Source: Spirochaetota bacterium (GTDB lineage Bacteria; Spirochaetota; UBA12135; COTS27; JAFLEE01). From it: a stretch of DNA of 64,000 bases. Every line of letters starts with the position of its first letter. Position 1 is the first letter of the stretch. A program made the translations under genes and the position numbers. Below are positions 1-9,269 of this stretch, in pieces. The notes beneath the pieces were generated by a model. It was not told the DNA's origin. It was given only the letters and a program-made list of their open reading frames with translations, and did not search any database. The DNA is taken from positions 1-64,000 of the forward strand of contig JAFLEE010000015.1 of NCBI GenBank assembly GCA_017302015.1, in the 5' to 3' direction.

Positions 1-173
1 GCTGATCTCGCTCGCCCAATGGCATCCTCGCTCGACTTTTTCAAGCAAGTCAGTCGAAAATCAACCCCGAAGAGGTTCCACCTTAAAGGTCTCGAAAAAC
101 CGTCTCGAAATCGTGAGCCACTGCCAAGCGTTGCAACTCAACCAGAAGTTCGAACCGCGCCGCCCGCGTCATC
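1..173. other. intergenic, no gene seen
   Basis: These bases lie downstream of the GH5-like stop codon. I see no coding frame with a sensible start and no clear hairpin terminator. There are short direct repeats of CTCG and CGAGAC only. Confidence 0.5.
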
Positions 174-2108
174 CTACCGCCCCAACCGAACCACCGCCGC
201 CGCCCAAGGCGCGAGGGCGAGCGACAGGTCTTTCCCCTGCACCGCGAGTTTCTGGCCCGGCGACGTGGCCGAAACGAGCTCTGCCTTCCAACCCGCAGCC
301 ACGGCGGCCACCAGCGTTTGCGGATCTTCGGAGGCGTTATAGAGGACGGCCCAGACCGACTTCTCGGATTCGGGGTGCTCGCTGAGGAGCACGTCGCGCC
401 CCTCCCGCTTGATGAGGACCGACGGGAGGCTGGCTTCGTCGCGCAGGAATTTCCAGAAGGCCCATGCGGGCGTCGCGGCGCTTCCGTGGAAGCCGCCCTC
501 TTTTTTCGTGAGGGCGATCTCGAGGGGAAGCGCGCTGAAGATCACCTTTCCTTTTCCATAGGCGACCCGGGTGATGGCGGGATTCCCGTCGGGTTCGAGG
601 GCGAGGACTTCGCCGCGCGTCGCGCGGAGTTTCATATGCACGGGCGTGTCGCAGGAGAGCGCCGCCTCGGGGCCGGCCTGCTTGAACGATGCCGAGATGG
701 GCCCCGCTCTCCGGCTCCGGTGGATGATCTCGACGCCGGCGATGCGCTCCAGTTCGGCGACGATTCCGTCTTCGAGGGAGAGATAGAGCACGGCGCCCCG
801 CTCGACTTTCTCCAGGACGGCCATCCAGGTCCGCCGCGGCACGCCGCGCCCCCCGCCGATGGAAGGCATCATGTAGAGGGGCGAATCGGGGAGTTCATCC
901 CCGCCCCACGCGAATCGGATCGGCAGGCCGGCCTGGGCCGCGAGCACGTAGGAGCCGAAGGCGACCCCCCACTGGTCTTGATCGGGGCCGAGGAGGCAGA
1001 CGGCGCCTTCCCGCTTCGGCGGCAGGCGGTCGAAGGGCAGGGCCTTGCGGAACGCCTGGAAGGAGGCCATCTCTTTCGCGAAGGGCTTGACCTGCCCATC
1101 GACGGTGAGCAGGCCGAGTTCGCGCTCCACCGCGTTCCAATCGTAGGGGGCGTGCGCCAGGTGGGTCTGGTCGAAACCGCACCACCATAGGAGGCCGCGC
1201 TGATTTTCCATCCACCCAGAAAAGAGCATGGTGCGGAGGTGGGCGGAGGCGCGTTCCTGGTCGCCGTAGGCCGGGCCGAGGGTGCCGGCTTCTTCGATGA
1301 AGGCCGTGCGCCCGCCGAGGTCTCCATAGAGTTTGGTCTCGGCCGCCGCGTGGAGGGACCCGCGGATCGAACCGACGGGGTCGAGGCCGGCATGGGGCGT
1401 GAAGCGGGGATAGGGATGGGTGGTGAGGATATCGGTGAGTTCGCCCTGGTCGTGGGAGTTCCAGGGCAGCGCGGGATCGACGGGGAGCGAGTGCATGCCC
1501 GAGACCACGGGCCGCTCGGGGTCTTCCACCCGGATGGCCCCGGCGATGGAGGCGGTCCACACCCACGCCTGCTCGCGGTTGGCGTGGCCCATGCAATTGC
1601 ACTCGTTGCCGAGGTCCCATGCCCCGATGGCCTTATGGGCCTTGAAGGCGGCGACGAAGGCCCGCACGAAGCGCACCTCCCAGAGGAGGCACAAGGGATC
1701 GGTGAGCGGGTCCCGGCCCTCGAGGGCCGCGGGCATGAAGAGGCGGCCGCTCATCCAGCCGGTGACGAGCCCGACGATGAGGGTGATGCCGCGCTTCTCG
1801 GCCGCGTCGGCGAAGAACCGGAAGCGGGAGAGCATCTCGGGATCGAGCCCGGCCGCCCCGGGGCCCGCGCCCGGGAGGACGTCTTCGCCGCGGCGGATCT
1901 CCATGCGCGTCCCGCCGCCGCCGTAGAGTTGGGCGATGGGCTGGAAATCGGGCCAGAGGGGGAAGACGCGCAGCACGGTCAACCCGGCGGCGGCCATGCG
2001 GTCGAGGTCGCCCTCGACGACCTGCGGCCGCCAATCGCGCCACATGGCGGTGCCGGCGTGGCTGGCCCAATAATTGGCGCCGGTGAAAAAACGTCCGGAT
2101 TCGAACAT
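174..2108 (-). CDS. GH5-like (beta-mannanase-type) glycoside hydrolase
   Basis: This 644-residue protein looks like a clan GH-A TIM-barrel hydrolase of the GH5/mannanase type. The putative acid/base is E169 in the strand-4 motif WDLGNE, and the putative nucleophile is E272 or E273 in AFIEEAG. No signal peptide is visible, so it may act inside the cell on imported oligosaccharides. The C-terminal third (about residues 385-640) looks like an accessory beta-rich or glutamine-amidotransferase-like region. The start is supported by GGGGAGG five bases before the ATG. It is the last gene of a minus-strand run headed by the GntR-LacI regulator and follows the sulfatase after 88 bp, a gap that holds a perfect palindrome. 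The exact GH family and substrate are inferred and uncertain. Confidence 0.7.
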   Translation of the reverse strand: MFESGRFFTGANYWASHAGTAMWRDWRPQVVEGDLDRMAAAGLTVLRVFPLWPDFQPIAQLYGGGGTRMEIRRGEDVLPGAGPGAAGLDPEMLSRFRFFADAAEKRGITLIVGLVTGWMSGRLFMPAALEGRDPLTDPLCLLWEVRFVRAFVAAFKAHKAIGAWDLGNECNCMGHANREQAWVWTASIAGAIRVEDPERPVVSGMHSLPVDPALPWNSHDQGELTDILTTHPYPRFTPHAGLDPVGSIRGSLHAAAETKLYGDLGGRTAFIEEAGTLGPAYGDQERASAHLRTMLFSGWMENQRGLLWWCGFDQTHLAHAPYDWNAVERELGLLTVDGQVKPFAKEMASFQAFRKALPFDRLPPKREGAVCLLGPDQDQWGVAFGSYVLAAQAGLPIRFAWGGDELPDSPLYMMPSIGGGRGVPRRTWMAVLEKVERGAVLYLSLEDGIVAELERIAGVEIIHRSRRAGPISASFKQAGPEAALSCDTPVHMKLRATRGEVLALEPDGNPAITRVAYGKGKVIFSALPLEIALTKKEGGFHGSAATPAWAFWKFLRDEASLPSVLIKREGRDVLLSEHPESEKSVWAVLYNASEDPQTLVAAVAAGWKAELVSATSPGQKLAVQGKDLSLALAPWAAAVVRLGR

Positions 2109-2134
2109 GGGGCCTCCCCGTGAGTCGCACGGAA

Positions 2135-2149
2135 ATGTAATTATTACAT
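2135..2149. promoter_or_regulatory. perfect 15-bp palindrome, candidate operator
   Basis: The sequence ATGTAAT-T-ATTACAT is a perfect palindrome and stands out as AT-rich in a GC-rich region. It lies 27-41 bp upstream of the start of the GH5-like gene, where a repressor could block an internal promoter of the operon. Which regulator would bind is unknown. Confidence 0.5.
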
Positions 2150-2196
2150 CATGGGCAACCCCGAGGGAAGCGCATCCGGGCGGGGCCGAAAACGCG

Positions 2197-3525
2197 TCAA
2201 ACCCGGGTATTTTTCAGGGAATAGGAGACGTAGGTTTCCTCCCGCGGCTGGGGCGGGAGGGCACCGCGGGGGAAGACATCCCCCGTCTCGCGCATCCACG
2301 CCTCGAGTTTGCCGCGGAGTTCGGCGAGCGTCGGGAGGCGAGTCGGATCGTCCGCCAGATTGCGCCGCTCGAGGGGATCGAGGGCGAGGTCGTAGAGTTG
2401 CTCTTCGGGATAGGCGAGTTCATCCCGCCCCCAGGCCTTCCATTGCCCGTGGATGAGGCCCTGGTCGACGTGGTAGTGCCGGTAGCTCTGGGCCGCGCCG
2501 AAATGGCGGATGTACTTGTAGCGTTCGGTGCGCACCGCCCGAAGCGGGCAGGCGCTTCCGTGGTAATTCTGCTCGGTGTAGATCTCGGTGTGGACCCGCT
2601 CCGCCTTCCCGGAGAGCAGGCCGGTCCACGATTTGCCCGTGACCCAGGGCGGGATCGGCAAGCCGAAGGCGTCGCAGACGGTGGGGAAAAAATCGCATTG
2701 ATGCACCAGGGCGTCGCACACCCGCCCGCCCCCGTAGATCCCGGGGCCCCGCAGCATGAGGGCCGTGCCCGTGCCGAAATCGAGGAGATCCTTCTTCATG
2801 TCGGGCTGGCCCGGGCCATGGTCGGTCACGAAGATCACGAGGGTGTCCGCGGCCTTGCCCGCCTCTTCCAGGGCGCGGAGGACCTTGCCGATTTGCACGT
2901 CGAGGTATTCCACGGACCTCGCTTGCAGGGCGGCTTCGCGGCGCGTCTCGGCGTTGTCGGGATAGATCGGGAAGGGGGCGGCGAAGCGGTCGTCCACGAG
3001 GCCCATGGTTTCCCGGGTGTGGGCCTCCACCATCTCCCATTTGCTGCGGTGGGTCGCATCCCAACCGACGGCCAGGAAGAAGGGCTCGGGGAGGCCTTCG
3101 CGGATGCGCGCGGCGGCCACCTCGCCCGTGATCCAGCGGTCGTAGGATTCCATGGACTCGTGGTTATGGACTTCCTGCCAGACCTCCGTCGCCTCGCCCA
3201 CCGGGAGCTCGTGGACATGGTCATTGGAAACGCTGATCGTATGGAAGCCGTGCTTCTTCAGATAGCGCGCCAGGTGCCAATCGGGATGGTGGAGCCCCCA
3301 GCCATGGTTGGTGAGTCCGAATTGCCCGTTCTGGTGCGGGGTGCATCCGGTGAGGAGGGCGGCCCGACTCGGGGAGCAGGTGGGCGCCGCGGCGAAGGCC
3401 TTTCGGAAAAGCACGCCCTCCTCCGCGAAGCGTTGCAGGTGCGGGGTACGCATCGCGTACCCGTAGGGCCCGAGGTATCGGCCCATATCGTGGCTATGCA
3501 GATAAAGGAGGTTTTTCACGCCCAT
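2197..3525 (-). CDS. type I sulfatase (arylsulfatase family S1)
   Basis: This 442-residue alkaline-phosphatase-fold sulfatase should hydrolyse sulfate esters on a glycan. The formylglycine signature CSPSRAALLTG is complete, with the modified residue at C50, so it is the cysteine type that needs a formylglycine-generating enzyme; none is in this window. A second metal-site motif, TDHGPG, is present near the middle. The N-terminal metal motif reads HSHDMGR rather than the usual LxxDD, as seen in sulfoglucosamine-sulfatase-like subfamilies. There is no signal peptide, so desulfation is probably cytoplasmic unless another start is used. It sits between the GH51-like and GH5-like genes in one minus-strand run (40 and 88 bp gaps), implying a sulfated polysaccharide substrate. 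Confidence 0.9.
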   Translation of the reverse strand: MGVKNLLYLHSHDMGRYLGPYGYAMRTPHLQRFAEEGVLFRKAFAAAPTCSPSRAALLTGCTPHQNGQFGLTNHGWGLHHPDWHLARYLKKHGFHTISVSNDHVHELPVGEATEVWQEVHNHESMESYDRWITGEVAAARIREGLPEPFFLAVGWDATHRSKWEMVEAHTRETMGLVDDRFAAPFPIYPDNAETRREAALQARSVEYLDVQIGKVLRALEEAGKAADTLVIFVTDHGPGQPDMKKDLLDFGTGTALMLRGPGIYGGGRVCDALVHQCDFFPTVCDAFGLPIPPWVTGKSWTGLLSGKAERVHTEIYTEQNYHGSACPLRAVRTERYKYIRHFGAAQSYRHYHVDQGLIHGQWKAWGRDELAYPEEQLYDLALDPLERRNLADDPTRLPTLAELRGKLEAWMRETGDVFPRGALPPQPREETYVSYSLKNTRV

Positions 3526-3565
3526 GGGAGGCTCCAGGATTTAGGATGTTCGAGAGGACCGCGCT

Positions 3566-5401
3566 TTATTTTCTTTCCCACCTGGCCAGGACCAGATCGC
3601 GGGGGGATACGACCACCCGGATCTCATCTCGGTTCGGCGCGCCCGAGGCGTTCAACACGAGGGACTCGACGCGCCAGGCGCCCTTGCCCGGGTAGGGCCG
3701 GGGGCACAGGATGGTCAGCGGCGTTCGACGGGATTTATTCCCCGCCAAGAGCGACCACTGGCCGTTCTTCCTGAACACCGCGATGGATGCCGCGGCGGGG
3801 GCCCCTTCGGGAAAGTAGGTATCGGCGCCGGAGGCGTCCCGCCCCCAGGCCGCCAGTACCCGGAAACCCGCCGTCGGCTCTTGGCCGCGGAAGAGGAGGC
3901 TATTCTCCCAGCCGCCGGCGAAGCGCCGCAGGGGCCATTGGATGGCGAAATCGGCCCCCGCCCGGGCGAACCCGCAGAGGGCTTCATGCATGAAAAGGGC
4001 ATAACCGAGGGGGTCCTGGTAGTCCTTCCCGCCCCATTCCGTGTATCCGATCTCGTAGGGCCGGGGTTCCCGTTTCGATTCCCGGCACCAGGCGAGGTAC
4101 TCGCGCCGCCAATCGGTGAAATCGGCCCCGTAGGGGCCCCGCCCGGGCACCTGGTCCATCTGGGCGAAATAATGGTGGAGGATGATGCGGTCGACATCGC
4201 TCCCCACGGCCTTGAGGAGGGTCGGCCACCAGGGGACGCCCGTCTTTTCTTCCTTATCGCGCGCCCCCATCTGGGCGAAGCCCCCGTGCTCGGGACCGCA
4301 GAGGCCGAAACGGGCCGCGGGATCTACGCTGCGGAGGGCGTCGATGAAGCGGCGGCAGAGCATGGCGTAGGTCTTCGCCGTCAGGCGCACATGCCCGTTA
4401 TGCACATCGGGGAGATAATGCTCGTTGCCGAGTTCCCAGCAGGCGGGAGTCAAGCCCTGCTGCCGAAGGTAAAGCGCCCAGGCGCGGGCCTTCTCCACCT
4501 GCTGCTCAATTCGCGCCTCGCTTGGTTCGTTTTCCTGGAGGTACATCGAGGCCAAGTCGAGGACGAGGAAGGCCCCACTGCCAACGCGCCCGGCGAGGCG
4601 GGCGAAGCCGGTACTATCGAGCCACGTCTCCCCCGCCTTGGGCCCGAAGGGATAGCGCTTCACATCCACGACCTGCATCGTCTTCCAATCGAAGTTCTGC
4701 CCCGCCGTGCCGCCCGGGTAGCGCAAATACCCGACCCCGCCTTCTGCGAGTTGGGCGGCGATTTTTCCGTCCGCCAGATCTTCCGCCGTTTCCAGCCAGA
4801 ACAGGGTGTTCACCCCCGTGAAGCGGTTCGGAAGGCGGCGCAGGGGTTTTTCCGCATCCAACCGGATTTCGAACTCCATCGCTGACTGGGCGGGCGCGGA
4901 CTCGCAAGTCACCGCGGAGAGATCGCAAATGCCCTCGAACGCCTGGCCCCGTTGGCCCCGGGCGCCGGCGAACCACTGGAGGCGGAGCGGTTGGGGCGTC
5001 TCCTGGAGGAAGGTGAAGGATGCGTTTTTCCATTCCGTCGACGGCGCGAGGATCTCCGTCGCCACGGGGATCCAATTAGTCGTGGCCAGGGCCATCACCG
5101 GCTGGAGATCGCCGCGGGTGCGGTAGCGGAATCGGAAGGTATAGGACCGGTCCGCCGCCAGATCCAGTTTTTGGTCGAGGTGGATGTTCTCCCGCTTCAT
5201 GCCGCTGCCCATCTCGTAGCGGACGAAGCGGTTCCCCAGTTCGTTCGAAACCGTAAACGCGCGGGGATTCCCGAAGGCATCCCATCCCGAAAGTTCCCCC
5301 GAAAAATCACCGTTCTTCAAGGGGGAAGCGGTGGGTTGAGGCAGGAGGTACATGGGAATAAAAGCAACCGTCGCGCAAAGGAGCGGCAAGGTGGTTTTCA
5401 T
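3566..5401 (-). CDS. secreted GH51-like alpha-L-arabinofuranosidase candidate
   Basis: This 611-residue protein has an N-terminal signal peptide (residues 1-25), a carbohydrate-binding-like beta-sandwich (about 28-165) and a clan GH-A barrel. The motif YLRYPGG near residue 228 and WELGNE with candidate acid/base E327 resemble GH51/GH79 arabinofuranosidase-type enzymes. A candidate nucleophile is E455 in the motif YTEWGG. It would act in the periplasm or outside the cell, removing side-chain sugars, probably arabinose. The start is supported by AAGGAG upstream. It directly follows the GntR-LacI regulator gene (31 bp), and an AraR-like regulator next to an arabinofuranosidase makes functional sense. 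The GH51 assignment is by motif only; GH39 or GH79 are alternatives. Confidence 0.65.
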   Translation of the reverse strand: MKTTLPLLCATVAFIPMYLLPQPTASPLKNGDFSGELSGWDAFGNPRAFTVSNELGNRFVRYEMGSGMKRENIHLDQKLDLAADRSYTFRFRYRTRGDLQPVMALATTNWIPVATEILAPSTEWKNASFTFLQETPQPLRLQWFAGARGQRGQAFEGICDLSAVTCESAPAQSAMEFEIRLDAEKPLRRLPNRFTGVNTLFWLETAEDLADGKIAAQLAEGGVGYLRYPGGTAGQNFDWKTMQVVDVKRYPFGPKAGETWLDSTGFARLAGRVGSGAFLVLDLASMYLQENEPSEARIEQQVEKARAWALYLRQQGLTPACWELGNEHYLPDVHNGHVRLTAKTYAMLCRRFIDALRSVDPAARFGLCGPEHGGFAQMGARDKEEKTGVPWWPTLLKAVGSDVDRIILHHYFAQMDQVPGRGPYGADFTDWRREYLAWCRESKREPRPYEIGYTEWGGKDYQDPLGYALFMHEALCGFARAGADFAIQWPLRRFAGGWENSLLFRGQEPTAGFRVLAAWGRDASGADTYFPEGAPAAASIAVFRKNGQWSLLAGNKSRRTPLTILCPRPYPGKGAWRVESLVLNASGAPNRDEIRVVVSPRDLVLARWERK

Positions 5402-5432
5402 CGGTCGTCACTCCTTCATTTCACGGGGTTGC

Positions 5433-6536
5433 TCATCCGACTGCTTCGTCCGGGGCCTCACGGCTCCCCGCCGTGGACTCCCGCACGACCAGTTCTACCG
5501 GAACGACCGGGTCCACGGCTTCGCCGAGGAGCGCCAGGAGCGCACGGCGCCCCAATTCGCGCCCGTCATAGCCCACCGAGGTGATGGGCGGGATGAAATC
5601 TTCCACGAGGAGGGGATCATTGTCGAAGCCCGCCACCGCCACTTCCGAGGGGATGCGCTTCCCCTCTTCGCGGAGGCGGATCACCGCGCCGAGGGCCAGG
5701 CGGTCGTTGACGCACACGAGAGCGTCGAGGTCGGGGAATTGGGCGAGGGCTTCGCCCGTGAGCGCGTGCCCGCCGGCGAGGGTGAGGGTTTTCTGGCGGC
5801 TGCGCAGGGCGCCGGCGATGCGCCCGTCGGACTCGAAGGCCTTGAAGGCGGCCAGGCGCTCCCGGTGGGGCCAGGCATCCCCAAAGGCGCCCAGGAAAAC
5901 GATACGTCGGCGCCCGAGTTCGAAGAGGTGCGCCAACGTGCGGCGGACCCCGTCGCCGTCATCCAAACCGAGGAGGGGCTTGCCGGGGAAATGCCCGTTG
6001 CCCACGAGCACCGCCGGGCAGGCCGCCGCTTCGAGATCGAAGAGGAGGTCGGCGATCTCGGTGCCCGTGTGGAGCACCACCGCCCCTGTTCCCGGGAGCA
6101 AGAGGCGCTCCCGCTCGAGGGCGATGCGCCGCCGGGCCTCGGCGGGGTCGAGAAAAAGCACGATGGTTTCAAGGCGCCGTTTCAGGGCGAACTCGCCCAA
6201 ACCCTGGGTGATCGATTGGAGATAATGTCCCGCCCGCCGCCCATATTCGGGGGCGAAAATGACCACGCGGGCGATCGCTTCCCCTGCGTTTGGCCGGTGC
6301 CGGACGATGAAGGTTCCCCGCCCGATTTCTCCGTGGACCCTCCCCTGCCGGGTCAGGTACGAGAGCGCCTTCTCCACCGTGCCCTTACTGACCCCATACC
6401 TTCGCGCGAGTTCCCTCACCGGGGGTAATTGGGCTTCTGTGAATCCCGGATTATTCACGAAATCCTGCCCTAAAGCGCTTGCCGTCGCGTAAAAACGGGG
6501 TATCGGAGGGGGGATCGATGTTTTTGAAATTGTCAT
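5433..6536 (-). CDS. GntR-LacI hybrid (AraR-type) transcriptional regulator
   Basis: This 367-residue protein has an N-terminal GntR-type winged helix-turn-helix (about residues 12-80, with the recognition motif YGVSKGTVEKAL) fused to a LacI/periplasmic-binding-protein sensor domain (about 88-355). This architecture is that of AraR, which represses arabinose genes until the sugar binds. It heads the minus-strand run of arabinofuranosidase, sulfatase and GH5-like genes and is divergent from the GH42 gene, so it probably represses both units. Its ATG and its AGGA ribosome-binding site lie inside a perfect inverted repeat at 6531-6550, which suggests autoregulation. The effector sugar is not known from sequence. 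Confidence 0.88.
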   Translation of the reverse strand: MTISKTSIPPPIPRFYATASALGQDFVNNPGFTEAQLPPVRELARRYGVSKGTVEKALSYLTRQGRVHGEIGRGTFIVRHRPNAGEAIARVVIFAPEYGRRAGHYLQSITQGLGEFALKRRLETIVLFLDPAEARRRIALERERLLLPGTGAVVLHTGTEIADLLFDLEAAACPAVLVGNGHFPGKPLLGLDDGDGVRRTLAHLFELGRRRIVFLGAFGDAWPHRERLAAFKAFESDGRIAGALRSRQKTLTLAGGHALTGEALAQFPDLDALVCVNDRLALGAVIRLREEGKRIPSEVAVAGFDNDPLLVEDFIPPITSVGYDGRELGRRALLALLGEAVDPVVPVELVVRESTAGSREAPDEAVG

Positions 6537-6586
6537 AGTGTCCTATGACATTATTATCAATCGGTTTTCGTTTGTCAAATTTCAAA
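6523..6586. promoter_or_regulatory. nested inverted repeats, divergent control region
   Basis: Two inverted repeats lie here. The inner one is TGTCATAG-N4-CTATGACA (6531-6550), perfect over 8 bp per arm. The outer arms are TTTGAAATT (6523-6531) and AATTTCAAA (6578-6586), also perfect. The inner repeat covers the regulator's ribosome-binding site and start codon, so it could act as an operator, as an mRNA hairpin, or both. The outer arms may be a second site or chance in AT-rich DNA. Confidence 0.6.
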
Positions 6587-6825
6587 TACTGCGGAAATGG
6601 GGATTCTGGGCTCGGTTGGAGGGGCCCCTGGGGGCCACCCACGCGCGGGATTTCCATCCTACCCTTCCCCCATGACTTGCCGAAAAAGATATCCCAAGAA
6701 GCTTCGCAGACATGGCAATTCCCCCCGTTCCGTCCTATTGTTTTGGGGCGTGCTTCAGAAACCGACTTATCCGAGCGCAGGCAGATAGACAAAGAATCAA
6801 TCACCATCCCATCCAGGAGCCCCCG

Positions 6826-8961
6826 ATGATCACCCTCGGCACCCAGTATTACCGCGCCCCCTTCCCCGAATCTAAATGGTGGGATGACGACCTCCGCCAG
6901 ATGAAGGAGAGCGGCCTCAATACCGTTCAACTCTGGGTGCTCTGGGGATGGGTGGAGGCCAAGCAGGGCCACTTCGAGTACGGCGACTACGACCGCCTGG
7001 TGGAACTCGCCGCCAAGCACGGGCTCGGCGTGGTCCTCTCCACCATCGCCGAGATCCACCCCTATTGGATCCACGAGGCCGTGCCCGGCAGCGAGATGAT
7101 CACCCATACCGGGGCCAAGGTCGTCTCCTCGAACCGGGGCGAATGCCATTTCGGCATCACGCCGGGGGGCTGCTTCGACCACGACGGCGTGCTCGAGCGC
7201 ATGCTCGCCTTCATCCGCGCCACGGGGGAACGCTACGGCAAACTCGGCCACCTGCGCGGGTGGGATGCCTGGAACGAATTGCGGTGGAACGTGAACGCCG
7301 ACGGCCTCGTGTGCTATTGCCCCCGGACGCTTTCGGCCTACCGCGGCTGGCTCGAGAAGAAGCACGGCTCCCTCGACGGCCTCAATCGCGCCTGGAAACG
7401 CCGCTATTCCAAATGGGAAGAGGTCGTGCCGGGGAAGCAGGCGGGCCGCCCCTACACCGAGATGACCTCCTACATGTACTTCCTCACCGAGCGCGCGAAT
7501 GCCCACGCACGGCGCCGCTACGAGACGCTGAAGGCGGTCGACGCCGTCCATCCGATCACCGTGCACGGCGGCCAGCCCACCCCCTATTACGCGGGGGACA
7601 TGGCCGCGCCCCATTATGTCTTTCCCCTCGACCGCGGCAACGACTGGGCCTTCGCCGAGACCATCGACGGGGTGGGCTTCTCGAGTTTCCCCAAGTGGGG
7701 GAACCAGGACGACACCACCTTCGGGGTGCGCGTCTCCATCGGGGCCTCCTGCGCCTCCAGCCGCGGCAAGCGCATGTGGCTCTCCGAACTCCAGGGCGGC
7801 CGCTCCTCCACCGGCTTCATGGAGCCCCATGCCGTCGTCGACGCCAATTCCCAGCAGCGCTGGCTATGGAACGGGATCGCCGGCGGCGCCGATACGGTGC
7901 TCTTCTGGTGCTGGCGGGACGAGGTCTTCGGCACCGAATCCAACGGCTTCGGGATCATCGGCGGCGACGGGCACCGCGATGAGCGCGTGGCCGCCCTCAA
8001 GAAGACCGGGAAATTGCTCGCCGAACACGAGGCGCTCCTCGATGCCTACAAGCCCCTGCGCGGGGCCATCGGCGTGCTCTTCAGCCCCCAGACCTATTAC
8101 CTCTACGGGGCGCAGGAAGGGAAAGCCGGCCGCGTCTTCGGCGCCATGGAGGGCTATTGCCGCGCCCTCACCCGCCTCAACCTGCCCTACCGGGTGGTCG
8201 AAGAGGAGCACCTGGACCTGCTGGGGGAACTAAAGATCCTCTTCATCCCCAAATGCCTGGTGCTGGGCCCCGAGCAGGAAGCGGCCCTGGAGGCCTTCGT
8301 CAAAAACGGCGGGGTGCTCGTGTGCGAATCCGAGACGGGGGCCTTCGACCCCGCCGGGATCTACCGCTACCCCGCCGATCGCTTCCTCGCCAAACTCACC
8401 GGCGTCGTCGAGATCGGCCGGCGGAACCTCAAGATCCTCCCCGGGCAGACCGTGCCCGAAGCCACGCCCTATCGCGTCGGCAAAACCACCGCTTCCCTTT
8501 CCGCCGCCCAATGGGTGACGCCGCTTTCCGGTGCGGGCACGGTGCTCGCGGCCCACGAAGACGGCGCCCTCGCCATGGAAGTCGCCTGCGGCAAGGGCCG
8601 CGTGGTCCTCATCGGCACCTATCTGGGCGAGCATAACCGCGACTCGGCCGAACTCGAGAAGTTCGTGGGCGCCCTCGTCGAAGGCGCCGGCGTTCGCGGC
8701 CCCGTCGCCGTCGTCTCGCCGCTCCCGAAGCAGCGCAATTTCGTCCAATTGGTCGCCGGAAAGTCGGGCGAGAAGAACGTGCTCTTCGTCTTCTTCCCCC
8801 GGGAATGCGTGTGCGAATCCACCATGCTGCGCTTCTCGGCGGACTTCATGAAAGATGGGGCGTGGAGGGATGCGGTCTCCGGACAGATCGTGGAGGTGAA
8901 GGGCGGCAAGGCCAAGGTGAAGAACACCGACCTCGACTTCGCGATGCTGGTGCAACCCTAA
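6826..8961 (+). CDS. GH42 beta-galactosidase
   Basis: This 711-residue protein matches family GH42, which removes terminal beta-galactose from galactan oligosaccharides. The barrel occupies about residues 1-390, with acid/base E151 in WDAWNE and nucleophile E321 in MWLSELQGG. A beta-galactosidase trimerisation (glutamine-amidotransferase-like) domain follows at about 400-620, and a small beta domain ends the protein. There is no signal peptide, so it acts in the cytoplasm. The ATG at 6826 is preferred because AGGAG lies six bases upstream and the family starts there; a longer frame from 6712 adds unconserved residues. It is divergent from the GntR-LacI operon and probably shares its control. 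Confidence 0.93.
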   Translation: MITLGTQYYRAPFPESKWWDDDLRQMKESGLNTVQLWVLWGWVEAKQGHFEYGDYDRLVELAAKHGLGVVLSTIAEIHPYWIHEAVPGSEMITHTGAKVVSSNRGECHFGITPGGCFDHDGVLERMLAFIRATGERYGKLGHLRGWDAWNELRWNVNADGLVCYCPRTLSAYRGWLEKKHGSLDGLNRAWKRRYSKWEEVVPGKQAGRPYTEMTSYMYFLTERANAHARRRYETLKAVDAVHPITVHGGQPTPYYAGDMAAPHYVFPLDRGNDWAFAETIDGVGFSSFPKWGNQDDTTFGVRVSIGASCASSRGKRMWLSELQGGRSSTGFMEPHAVVDANSQQRWLWNGIAGGADTVLFWCWRDEVFGTESNGFGIIGGDGHRDERVAALKKTGKLLAEHEALLDAYKPLRGAIGVLFSPQTYYLYGAQEGKAGRVFGAMEGYCRALTRLNLPYRVVEEEHLDLLGELKILFIPKCLVLGPEQEAALEAFVKNGGVLVCESETGAFDPAGIYRYPADRFLAKLTGVVEIGRRNLKILPGQTVPEATPYRVGKTTASLSAAQWVTPLSGAGTVLAAHEDGALAMEVACGKGRVVLIGTYLGEHNRDSAELEKFVGALVEGAGVRGPVAVVSPLPKQRNFVQLVAGKSGEKNVLFVFFPRECVCESTMLRFSADFMKDGAWRDAVSGQIVEVKGGKAKVKNTDLDFAMLVQP

Positions 8962-9269
8962 CGCCCGGTTTTTCGATTCCCCGAAAACGACTGGGGGTAT
9001 GGCCCCCCACTCTTTTCACATCAGTTGCCATAAATCGCCCTTCCTAGAGGAAGATTCCTCCGAACAGACCTATATAAGATCCATTGCATATTCCGCGAAT
9101 TGTTGTTATGCTACGATGGCAACAAAAGATGACGGATGAACCACCTTCATCCAGGTTTGTCATCCAAACTATCTCTAGTGACACGAACCAGCGCATTTAT
9201 TTCCCCCATGATTGCCGATCCCCTTCATCGATCCATTCAACCTTTTCATCTTTTATCAGGAGTTTCTTC
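8962..9269. other. 308-bp intergenic region
   Basis: The region holds a short GC hairpin just after the GH42 stop (8992-9009) and then AT-richer DNA ahead of the ankyrin gene. AGGAG at 9258-9262 is the ribosome-binding site of that gene. A frame is open from 9084 through the region, but it lacks any coding signature before the signal peptide at 9270. Confidence 0.5.
8992..9009 (+). terminator. weak terminator-like hairpin after GH42
   Basis: TGGGGG (8992-8997) pairs with CCCCCA (9004-9009) around a six-base loop, and CTCTTTT follows. The stem is short and the T run interrupted, so it is a weak candidate. Confidence 0.35.
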
